From positions 5,084,001 to 5,148,000 of the forward strand of contig JBBMOL010000012.1 of the NCBI GenBank assembly GCA_037954665.1: 64,000 nucleotides of DNA, given 5' to 3'. The position numbers and the translations under genes were made by a program. Under the pieces are notes generated by a model. The model was not told the DNA's origin. It saw only the letters and a program-made list of their open reading frames with translations, and did not search any database. The first letter of the stretch is position 1. The number at the start of each line of letters is the position of its first letter. Source of the stretch: Laguncularia racemosa (taxonomy: Eukaryota; Streptophyta; Magnoliopsida; Myrtales; Combretaceae). This document shows, one piece after another, positions 21,881-31,424 of this stretch.

Positions 21881-23815
21881 TACCATCCAATCTCTCTATG
21901 TAAAATCAGAGAAAAATAAAAATAAAATAAGTTTTAGGTAATAGGACATTTAAGAAATAACATATTTATGAGAAGGGCATTTTGAACTTTTTGACCATGA
22001 ACTATTTAAATCCTCCCAAAATCTTATTCTTCTCTTTTCGTTACTCAAACTATCAAATAAATGATCCAGTAATCTCCAATGGCTAACTCAACATGGAATC
22101 CATAAGGTAAGAATTGATTTAGTTTATTTTAGTGTACATTATCTTGTGTCTATGAGTAATTGAAACAAAGGTAGGGTTTTGTTATAGTTTGGACATGACT
22201 AATACAAGTAGATTTGAGGGTGTGATTGGTTGGACTGATTTTGGAATCAATTGAGCAATTCAAATCAAGTAAATATCCAATTTATACTTTGAAATGTGTT
22301 ATTGAAAGTTTTATGCATTGGATTCAATTGTATTAGGAAGTTTTTGGAGGATTGGAAGGAAACATGGGATGGATTGAGAAGAAAAACTAAGAAATCATAT
22401 TTTTCCAAGGGATATGTGCCCAAGTACACACTTGTGTTGAGAAGAAAAGAAAAGATGTAAGTTAAAGTAGTATATTGCGAAGTACACGCTCATATACCTT
22501 CTTGTGTTAAAGTATACGACCAAGTACATAATTGTATACTAAAACGTGTTAAAAGGCCTTTATGCATGGAAGAATATATGATCGTGTATACGGCCATGTT
22601 CCTACCCGTGCTCCTCTACATGGATATTTACATGGTCGTGTTGCTCTATAACACATTTCTTTATTCCTTTTTCTTATATTTTCTTCAATTCAAAACTAGT
22701 TTTACCCTAACTAAAGTATCTAGCAAGGGGGATCATCAATTAATACTTAGATTAACAAACTAGGTGAACCTAAGTCAAGTTGTAAGCTAGTGCTAAGCTT
22801 AGTTCTTTGTACATAACACGTCCTAATAAAGTTAAGAGTTGTAGTTACGATGAATTTGGAATCATTTCTTTAGGTATATGATTACCCTATTTGCTTTTTG
22901 TGCAGTAATTATATGGACTTAAACAATATACGATTAATAATTGTTTTACTGGTTATGCTTGGCTCGACCTTGGGCCAATTATGACAAATCTCTAAGGGGT
23001 ACTCTAATGATCTTTGTGTGATACTATTCCTAGTAGAGTCACATTGAAATGATCTAAATAGATTTTAAGATGACTCATGGGTGTTGGGGTTGAAAGTAGC
23101 AGTTCCCAACATTGTAATATCAATGTATGTAATGGTAGTATTCAGAATGCATTAAATTATATATATATAGTAATAAGACTTTTAATATCTAAAATGTGTG
23201 GAGTCATGAGTACTCTTATATTAATTGATGGGTCTAAAATAAAGATAATAAAGTGTTAGATGTCTTCCTATCTACATTTAAATGCATGTGAACTTATATA
23301 TGTTTGTCACGCGAATGTGCTTGTAGGTAACATATATTGGACATTAGCTTACCTCTCCTGGGATTTTTTTTTTTTTTGTTGCATGTACAAATGACACATT
23401 TTTTTTATGATGAACTAGGGGTGAATTATGATCAAAATGACGACAAAATAGACTATTTCTACTATTATAAGGATTAGTGAAGATTGAATGAAAGTATTTA
23501 GAAAACTTATTTCTTTTTTAGATGATTATTATTATTATTATTATTATTATTATGCCACTTTTGAGATGACTATTTATGTATTAAAAGAGACTGTTGTTAT
23601 TCCTTTTAGTAATAGTGTCAAATTTCATTTTGGATGGATGGATGGATGGATATGATGAATGTTTAAAGGGGTTACTACCGTTAAGTAAATATGATTGATG
23701 GATTACTTGTATGACTACATTTGAGTGGGTTAAGAGTCATGTGTATTACTAAATAGCAGTAACACGTGATGAGTTGTTACATTTCAAGTTTTGTAGGGTT
23801 ATAATCTAAGGAATG
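21881..23815. other. Sequence unique to copy A (insertion or deleted in copy B)
   Basis: This has no counterpart in copy B. At 22430-22660 GTACAC/GTATAC and CATGGTCGTG/CCGTGC phrases recur, reminiscent of gypsy LTR sequence, but no paired LTR was found. An (ATT)n microsatellite lies at about 23525-23553 and a (TGGA)5 run at about 23631-23650. Confidence 0.5.
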
Positions 23816-24199
23816 ATAGGCATGAAGGGCAAAATTCAAAATCCCATCCAACAGACAAAATACTACAATGTCAATAGTTATCTTGGTTTACATAAATGTC
23901 AACAAGAATATTAGGGAGGTTCTGATTGAGATATCAAATAAAAAATTATTCATTTATATATTTGTTTTTTTTTAAGTGTATAATCAAATTGAAAAGTATT
24001 GATTTTTTTTTTTAATTTCATAATTGTCCAAAACACCTATTAACAAAACCCAGCTCATGATTCAAACAATTAGCTTATCAATCAGATTTGCAACATTATG
24101 AGATTTGCTAAATGGATTATCAAACAACCAAAACTACCTTAAAATCACGATAGTATATGTGAGAAAATAATAAGTAGTGCTAATAATATGACAATATAG

Positions 24200-24960
24200 G
24201 AATGTTCACCCTTGCTGAGTGTTACTTCTATGACTTATTGGGTCATTTTAAATGACAAAGTAGCTAGTAATGTTTACCCTAGCAGAGGAGACGGGCAAGG
24301 AAATCCTCTGTCATCTCTTCTTTTTTTCATTCTTTATGGTCTAGTTTATCCGATGAAACGAATGTTTACCTTAAGCGATTTACTTCCCGAACGAATTTCT
24401 ACAATGATGTCGAATCACATCGTTAACCGGTACATTAAAATAAGCAGCCTCTAGAAAGAAAAGCGATTGGGAGTTTTGTGTGGTGCTTTGGCCATATATA
24501 TTGCAGTAAATCTGTAGAAGTATTAGGAATGCTAACGTTATGGGAAAGAACAGGACATAGCCTTAGCCTTATCCTTTTCAAAAGAAAAAAAATTAGAATC
24601 AGATAAAAAGCGAAAGATGCATGTAGAAAGCAATTACTAGTGCAACTCTAGCTTATTTCATGACCTACTTTGAATTCCTAGCTAAATGGTAAAAGAAAGT
24701 AAATTCCTTTGTGGCTTCGTATTGGTACAAATAGTCAAAAGATGAAAGAAAAATTCATAAAATGAGTTAAAACAAGATTAGGTTTCTAAAGTGGAAAGGA
24801 GGTCTCCACATGTTTCTCATCTCGCCCTTCTTACTAAATTGGCATGGAGAGCATATTCCAAGTAAAAAACGCATTCCGATTCCACTTCCTAAACACTGCT
24901 TTTTAGAAAGCATCCAGGGGCTCTCGAGACACTTGGCATACAGTAGCGCCCTGCAAAATT
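24200..24960 (+). pseudogene. LINE reverse transcriptase fragment in copy A
   Basis: Translation gives SVTSMTYWVILNDKVASN followed by PSRGDGQGNPLSSLLFF (24212-24340), matching the LINE RT block with [TS]RGxRQGDPLSPYLF. Later come RAITSATLAYFMTYFEF-like text (about 24620-24665; family KAxxxAIPxYxMSxFxxP) and LLTKLAWRA (about 24832-24860; family LLAKQxWR). The segment around the catalytic [FY]ADD motif is missing here. The same fragment recurs in copy B at 34225-35090. Confidence 0.75.
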
Positions 24961-25008
24961 AAGATTCTTTGTTAAACGACGCCTTTATGACAAATAGGTG
25001 ATTGATGG

Positions 25009-25326
25009 TATTCAAATCGTTTCTTTGGAGCTACTATGCATGTTTTTTGATACATGATTTTTACTGCTTCCATATTTTTAGATTGATTTTATTATTTTAA
25101 TAATTAGTTTAAGTTTTTATTCGTTTATTTAATTTTATCAGTAGAAATCTTTGTTAGTAATTAGTTGTTAATGGCTTAAAACTCTCCTATTTTTTGGTTA
25201 TTTTTTATTAGTGTATCTGCTGTATATAAATAGCTACTACTTAATGAATTAATATCGATTTTGCATCAATTCCATATGCTCTTTAGCCTTGTTTACTTAA
25301 AGTATTCCTACAATTTTAATCCAACA
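25009..25326 (+). repeat. 5' LTR of the copia element
   Basis: It aligns end to end with 29369-29694. Landmarks shared by both are TTTTTAGATTGATTT, AGTTGTTAATGGCTTAAAAC, TATATAAA (TATA-like, about 25223-25230) and TTTACTTAAAGTATTCCTA. It is preceded by GATGG. Confidence 0.93.
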
Positions 25327-25327
25327 A

Positions 25328-25341
25328 TTGGTATCAAAGCC
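25328..25341 (+). promoter_or_regulatory. Primer-binding site (initiator tRNA-Met type)
   Basis: TTGGTATCAAAGCC starts two bases after the LTR end. It matches the plant copia PBS TGGTATCAGAGC, complementary to initiator tRNA-Met, with one substitution. Confidence 0.85.
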
Positions 25342-25465
25342 AATTTTCTTAAAGGACCTATGTGTACATCCTATAAGAGAATTGAGTGTAAACACAAGTG
25401 TTTTTGCGAACTGAGTAAAAGGTTCTCGTTAAGCACTTATTTTTTTTTGTTAAGAGCAATCACAA

Positions 25466-26460
25466 ATGGCTTCAAACAACTTTACACCCATTCCACCAGT
25501 TGTGTTCACTGGTGAAAATTATCAATCATGGGCTATCAAAATGACAACATATCTACAAGCCTGTGATCTTTAGGAAGCTGTTGAGCAAGAGTTGGTTGTT
25601 CCACTACTCACCGAAGACCCCACGGTACAGCAAATCAAGAATCATGAGAAGAAAATCTCAAAATTTTTCAAAGCTAAGTCTTGCTTGTTTTCAGCTGTGT
25701 TTGAAAACCTTTTTACCAGGATCATGAATCTACAAACTGCTTATCAAATTTGGCAATACGTTAAAAATGAGTTTCAAGGAAGTGCTAGAACAAAAAGCAT
25801 TAGGATCTTGAATCTCAAAAGAGAGTTTGAGTTGCAGCGGATGAAGGATTCCAAGACAACTAAAGAGTATGCTGATCAATTGTTGAAAATCATCAACAAA
25901 CTTACTCATGGGTGAAAATGTGCCTGATAGCAAGGTTGTAGAAAAGCTATTAGTTACATTTCTAGGGAAGTTTGAAGCTAAAATTTCTGCACTTGAGGAA
26001 ATTAGAAACTTATTAGAAATTACCCTATCAGAACTTCTCAATGCTCTTGAGGCTCAAGAGCAAAGGAGACAACTAAGAGAAGAGGGATCATTGGAAGGTG
26101 CAATGCAAGCCAAGCTTCAAATTTGTCAAAGCCAAGGATCTAGTAAAGATAAGAAGAAGAAATGGAAGAAAAACAAAACAATTTTAGCTACTGGTAGATT
26201 CATTGACAGCAATAAAGGAGGCACTTTTCAGCCTTGCCAACATTGTGGAAGAACAAATCATGTTCTTACAAAGTGTTGGAGTAGACTAGATGTAAGGTGT
26301 AACAGATGTAACCAAATGGGGCATGAAGAGAGAATTTGCAAAGTAAAAGGCAAGCAACAAGCAAATGAGATGCAAGTTGTAAACCAGCAAGAAGAGGAGC
26401 AATTGTTCATAGCATCATGTTATGAGATTCACGAGCAAGGTGAAAATTGGCTTATTGACA
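25466..26460 (+). pseudogene. copia gag with CCHC zinc knuckles, broken
   Basis: The likely start is the ATG at 25466 (MASNNFTPIPPVVFTGENYQ). The N-terminal part has the DUF4219-like FTGENYQSWAIKMTTYL, followed by an early TAG after QACDL. The UBN2-type gag core covers 25592-25915, then a frameshift near 25910 moves to the frame open from 25908. Two zinc knuckles are visible, CQHCGRTNHVLTKC (about 26233) and CNRCNQMGHEERIC (about 26299). Nucleocapsid function is inferred from family. It is broken by one stop and one frameshift. Confidence 0.9.
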
Positions 26461-26790
26461 GTGATTGCACCAACCACATGACCAACAATATCGAGCTTTC
26501 AAAAGGCTTGATAAAACTCCTATGTCTAAGGTAAGAGTTGGAAATGGTCAATTTATTGATGTAAAGGGTATAGGTCCAATTGCAATTGAAATTGCAACTG
26601 GTATGGAGATCATTTTTGATGTTTTGTATGTTCCTGAGATTAATCACAACCTATTAAGTGTTGTTCAATTAGAGAAAGGGTATGAGGTGTTATTTGGCCA
26701 AAAAAACTGGTAAAATTAAAGATGTTGATGGTCAAGAGGTATTTTCTATCATAATGAGAGGAAAATGCTTCTCTCTTGATTTGATAAATG
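26440..26790 (+). pseudogene. copia protease, broken
   Basis: WLIDSDCTNHMTNN (about 26450) is the copia protease active site, whose usual form is WLIDSGCTNHMT; the catalytic glycine is aspartate here. A frameshift within the next 30 bases leads to KVRVGNGQFIDVKGIG and FDVLYVPEINHNLLSVVQL (26530-26670), the end of the protease fold. Confidence 0.88.
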
Positions 26791-26804
26791 AGGAGTAGGA
26801 AGCA

Positions 26805-27695
26805 TTCTATGTGTCCAACAATGTCACTAATCCTTGGCATAAGAGACTGGGACATTTCCATCATGTTGCAGTGTTGAAATTACAAAGGCAGAGCACGGCT
26901 CGAGGCATTGATTTTTTGGGTGACACCCTGTCAAGTTGTCAAGCTTGTCAATTTGGCAAGCAACATAGGCTACCATTCCCAAAAACAGCTTGGAGGGCCA
27001 TAAAGAAGCTTGAACTTATTCACACGGACCTTGGAGGGCCATTCATGACACCATCTCTAAAAGGTAGTAAGTACTACATTACCTTTATTGATGATTTTAC
27101 AAGGATGTGTTGGATTTATTTCCTTATATTCAAGATAGAAGTAGCTAATGTGTTCTTGAGATATAAGGCTTGGGTTGAAAACCAAAGTGGCTGTAAAATG
27201 ATGGTCTTAAGATCTGACAATGGAAAGGAGTATACCTCCAATGAATTTAACAAGTTTTGTGAGGAAGCAGGGATTGAGCGTCAACTTACTACTCCTTACA
27301 CCCCACAACAAATGGTGTAAGTGAGAGGAAGAACAGGACTATTATGGAAATGACTCGTTGCATGTTGCACGATAAGAATTTGCCTAAGAATTTTTAGGCA
27401 GAGGGTGCTAATACCGCAGTCTTCTTGTTGAATCGATTACCCACTAAGGCTCTCAACAACATAACTCCATGCGAGGCATGGTTTGGATACAAACCATCAC
27501 TTGCTAATCTAAAAGTGTTTGGTTGTTTGAGTTTCTCTCATGTTCCTCAAGTTAAGAGAGATAAGCTTGACAAGAAATCTGAACCAAGAATCTTTATAGG
27601 CTATAGTGATATGTCAAAAGCCTATAGAGCGTACCGGCCTCAGTTTGAGAAGATAATCATTAGTCGAGATGTTATCTTCATGGAAGATGAGTAGT
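26805..27695 (+). pseudogene. copia integrase, broken
   Basis: The gag-pre-integrase zinc-binding part NPWHKRLGHFHH...CQACQFGKQHR (26829-26960) is followed by the DDE core with HTDLGGPF (first D), LRSDNGKEY (second D) and, after a frameshift near 27310, VSERKNRT (the E). It continues with AVFLLNRLPTKAL, VFGCLSFSHVPQ and IFIGYSDMSKAYR. A stop interrupts near LPKNF*AEG. The end is at the TAG near 27692. Confidence 0.92.
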
Positions 27696-27789
27696 GGGAC
27701 TAGAGCAAAGGAGGAGCAGATCAATTTCCTAATGACCATCAACCCAATGAAGATGATGTAGATGACCAACTAGTCAGAGGAACCACACC

Positions 27790-28450
27790 GCTTTCAAATA
27801 TTTATGCAAGGTGCAATGTTGCTATAATGGAACCAGCTGATGTCAACGAAGCCTTGCAAGAGCAAAAGTGGGTAAAAGCGATGAAGGAAGTGCTCCACAT
27901 GATAGAGAGGAATGATACTTAGTAGCTTGTTGATAAACCGACAAACCAAAAAGTGATCGGTGTAAAATGGGTTTTTAGAACAAAACTCAATGCTGATGGG
28001 ACTGTGAACAAAAATAAAGCTAAGCTTATCGTGAAAGGATATGCACAAGTTTTTTGTGTTGATTTTTCATAAACTTTTGTGCTTGTGGCTAGGCTTGACA
28101 CCATTCATTTGCTACTTGCAATTACAGCACATAAGAGTTGGAAAGTGTTTCAACTTGATGTAAAATTAGCTTTTTTAAATGGTTCCTTAGAAGAAGAAAC
28201 TTATGTAGAGCAGCCAGATGGTTTCATTGTGCAAGGACAAGTGGAGAAAGTGTACTTGTTAAAGAAGGCTTTCTATGGCCTTAAACAAGCTCCAAGGGCA
28301 TGGTATAGCCGCTTAGATGAACATTTGATAAGCTTAGGCTTTGTTAAAAGCTTAAGTGAGGCGACATTGTATGTGAAGAAGGATGGTAGTAACATCACAA
28401 TACTTTCTATTTATGTTGATGATTTGCTTATAACAGGAAACAATTAGGAT
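27790..28450 (+). pseudogene. copia reverse transcriptase, broken
   Basis: It starts around EPADVNEALQEQKWVKAMKE. Recognisable motifs are VIGVKWVFRTKLNADGTVNK, VFQLDVKLAFLNGSLEEE (first catalytic D), KKAFYGLKQAPRAWY and the catalytic SIYVDDLLITG (about 28408-28440). Stops occur near 27919, 28070 and 28446. Confidence 0.93.
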
Positions 28451-28468
28451 CTCATTAAAGAATTCAAG

Positions 28469-29374
28469 TTGAAAATGCTCAAAGAATTTGACTTGATAGA
28501 CTTAGGATTGATGTCATACTTCCTTGGTTTGGAAGTGAAGCAAAAAGAGAGTGAAATCTTCATAAGCCAATCTAGATATGCCAAGGAAATCCTGAGAAAG
28601 TTTCACATGGAGGAATGCAAGCCTCAAGACACAGCAATGCAAGTTAGAATGAAGTTTTGCAAAGAAGATGGTGCTGCCAAAGTAAATGAGAGTTACTATA
28701 GAAGTTTGATTGGGTGTCTCATGTACTTAACAGCCTCAAGACTTAACATTGTGCAGGCTATAAGTTTATTGTCCAAGTTCATGCATTATGCTAGTGAAGA
28801 ACACTTGCAAGCTGCCAAAAGAGTTGTAAGATACATCAAAGGAAAACTTGATTATGGTATCAAGTATACTAAGCAAAACCAATTTAAATTGATGGGTTTC
28901 TCTGACAGTGATTGGAGAGTTTTTGTTGATGATATGAAAAGCACATCTAGCTATTGTTTTAGTTTTGGCTCAGGAGTCGTAAATTGGTGCTTAAAAAAAC
29001 AAGAAGTGGTTGCACAAAGTACTATTGACGCTGAATTCATTGCAGCAACTTTAGTTGTAAATCATGCTATATGGCTAAGGAAGATCCTACAAGATTTGGG
29101 TTTTGTGCAACATGAGTTAACTCAGATCTTTGTGGACAATCAAGCAGCGATTCAAATCTCCTCCAATCCAGTCTTTCATGGCAAGACAAAGCACTTCAAG
29201 ATCAAGTTCTATTTCCTAAGAGAAATTCAAAAGGAAGGTGAAGTTTCATTAGTTTATTGCAAAACTAATGATCAAGTTGTTAATGTCTTCACTAAAGCAT
29301 TTCGAAAATCCAAGTTTGAAGTGTTAAGAAACAAGCTAGGAGTTTGCAGCTTCAAAGGCAAGGAGGAGTATTAA
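28469..29374 (+). pseudogene. copia RT thumb and RNase H, still open for 301 codons
   Basis: Continuous frame with FDLIDLGLMSYFLGLEV, YAKEILRKFHM, SYYRSLIGCLMYLTASR, then RNase H motifs GFSDSDWRVFVDDMKSTSSY, VAQSTIDAEFIAATL, FVDNQAAIQISSNPVFH and KHFKIKFYFLRE. The usual SDWAGDxDDRKSTSG reads SDWRVFVDDMKSTSS. It is the best-preserved part of the element, but it is separated from the RT by a stop, so it is not translated as a polyprotein. Confidence 0.93.
29361..29368 (+). promoter_or_regulatory. Polypurine tract of the copia element
   Basis: AGGAGGAG immediately precedes the 3' LTR, in the position expected for plus-strand DNA priming. Confidence 0.75.
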
Positions 29375-29694
29375 AATTGTGCTTTTAGAGCCACTACACG
29401 TGTTTTCTAATTCATGATCTCTACTGCTTTCGTATTTTTAGATTGATTTCGTTATTTTAGTAGTTAGTTTAAGTTTTTATTCCAGGTCATGTCTATCTAG
29501 TTTTATTAGTAGAAGTCTTTGTTAGTGGTTAGTTGTTAATGGCTTAAAACTTTTCTATTTTTCTACTAATTTTTGTTGATGTATCTGCTATATATAAACA
29601 GCTACTGCTTAATGAATTAATACCGATTTTGCAGAAATTCCATGTGCTCTTCAGCCTTGTTTACTTAAAGTATTCCTATAATTTTAATCCAACA
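29369..29694 (+). repeat. 3' LTR of the copia element
   Basis: It starts TATTAAAATTG and ends AATCCAACA, followed by the target duplication GATGG. Relative to the 5' LTR it has many substitutions and a small insertion near 29485. Confidence 0.93.
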
Positions 29695-29699
29695 GATGG

Positions 29700-30140
29700 C
29701 AATAAAAAATTGTAGTATTGAATTAGCTTACAAATAATTTTCCTATAATACCATTTCTATAGCTCCATTTGTGTCTTCCTCCCATTATATTGGTTAATCT
29801 ACTTGGAGTAGCCCGTTCCCTTCCAAAAGTCAAGCATATGTGGAGATCTTTAAATAATGCTGCTCCAACAGAGTGAAATATAGTCAAACGACCAGAAGCC
29901 AATGAATCTACCAAATTTTCCTTGTGCAGTGGAGGAATTAGTCGACCACCTCGTACTTTGCATATTTGAACTAAACCTACGTGGTGTGCCACCTACGAAT
30001 GAGATTAGATGCAACTTTAGATGTTTGGATAACACAAAACATCTTCGTTTGAAAAAGGAGGCGACACTTTTGATAGAGCCTTGGTAGCCGTTATCATCAT
30101 AGCTGTCATGAGAGACACATAAAGGGGTGTCATCATCGGT
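29700..30140. other. Unassigned sequence between the copia element and the next duplicated block
   Basis: A minus-strand open frame of 89 codons (29992-29723) has protein-like composition (GGRLIPPLHKENLVDSLASG; LTIFHSVGAALFKDLHICL). I could not assign it to a family. It has no counterpart in copy B. Confidence 0.35.
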
Positions 30141-30149
30141 CCGAGCATA

Positions 30150-30570
30150 TCAACCTTGACCTGCACTCTGGAGGCTATAAAAGCAACAACAGTTCTTGCG
30201 GGACTACAACTTCTTCTGATAAGTCACTGGAGAAACATAGTGACAGATGTGGATTCTAGCTGGCCCTGGTACTATCATACTTTCCAATGGATATCCAAGT
30301 GTTCAAGAATCATTTTGCTATCATCCAGTACAATTTAGTGCGATATCATACAAATAGGGATTGGATTGGATCATCACTCATGAGAGAAGAAAGATGTACC
30401 ATGTGAATTAGGTTAAAAATTTCTCATCTTCTTTAGAAGCCATTTTATTGTTTAATTTAAATTCATCTTTATGTTATCGGACATCATAACTTATATTGGA
30501 ATTAATATAAGTTTAGTTCTTTCTTTGCCAAAAATACATGCATAAATAACATAGGTTGAGATATTTGGCT
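30150..30570. repeat. Duplicated block shared by copies A and B (pair of 35090-35500)
   Basis: CACTGGAGAAACATAGTGA..., GTTCAAGAATCATTTTGCTA, CTTTATGTTATCGGACATCA and TTTGCCAAAAATACATGCAT all recur with small changes at 35100-35480. In copy A this block is separated from the LINE fragment by the copia insertion; in copy B it follows the LINE fragment directly. Confidence 0.85.
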
Positions 30571-31424
30571 CAATTTTGTTGTATATGTGCTTGGGCTTTT
30601 AAATAATGTCATTTGTTACATGATAATTTATTATATTAATATAGCATAAGCTAGTAACCTTATTGTATAGAATATCCACCTATATCTTACTCGTTAGATA
30701 GATATTAAAGATCATAGGATACGCTTTAGATATAATTTTTTTAAAACCCACTCTCATAGGATGAGGTATAGGTTTGGAGTCTTCCTATCCTTTATCCACC
30801 TTGGAACCTGTATTTTGACATACAATATATATAAGTTTTAGGGTATCGTATGCCCATCCTATAAAAAATTAATAAATACCATTAATAAATGAATAATAAA
30901 TAATGACAATATTATATCTTTCAATTAATAAATGTTTTAGTAAAAAAAAAAAAAGAGTTTAATAACTCTAAACAACTAAATTTAATATCACATTTCTTTC
31001 TTTCCCTTTTTCTTCACTCTTTTTATCTCTATCTTTGCTTTCATTGGTTTTTTTCCTTGTTCCCTCTCCCCCATTTGCTAAATAATAAGATCAAATTAAC
31101 TCGAAATAATGAAGATAAGAAGAATTACTTTTTTAGTTTTATAAATTTTATTATTGGTTTTATAAGTTTTGCATATGAAAAAACTTATAATATCATATAT
31201 AATTTTTTTTAATATCACATGAATTTGAAATTTATAGAAATAAATGCAAGATTTATAGGTTTCATAAGATACCTTGTATCTTGTAGGTTTTCTAAGGTAT
31301 AGGTTTTAGAGTAGTTCTAAAATGCTATAAGGTAGATTTTTATTTTAAAGTTTAGAAACATGTGCCTTAAGAGTGAGGTAAAGGTAAAGTCATATATCCT
31401 ATTCACCATATATCCAGCCACCCT
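30571..31424. other. AT-rich sequence of copy A without gene
   Basis: Nothing recognisable. It has no clear match in copy B and is interpreted as inserted or unmatched duplicated-spacer DNA. Confidence 0.4.

Larger units (their letters stand above)
25009..29694 (+). mobile_element. Ty1/copia LTR retrotransposon, complete but mutated, 4686 bp
   Basis: LTRs of 318 bp (25009-25326) and 326 bp (29369-29694) flank a gag-protease-integrase-RT-RNase H region in copia order. The 5-bp target duplication GATGG is intact (25004-25008 and 29695-29699). A primer-binding site follows the 5' LTR and a polypurine tract precedes the 3' LTR. Both LTRs begin TATT and end AACA rather than TG...CA. The coding region has several stops and frameshifts and the two LTRs differ at many positions, so this is an old, inactive insertion. 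It lies within copy A of the segmental duplication. Confidence 0.95.

Noticed and set aside
29723..29992. Possible ornithine cyclodeaminase/SARD4-like C-terminus (LTIFHSVGAALFKDL)
   Set aside because: A short resemblance to the ITxFKSVGxAxxDL motif only; flanking residues do not fit, so no family was assigned.
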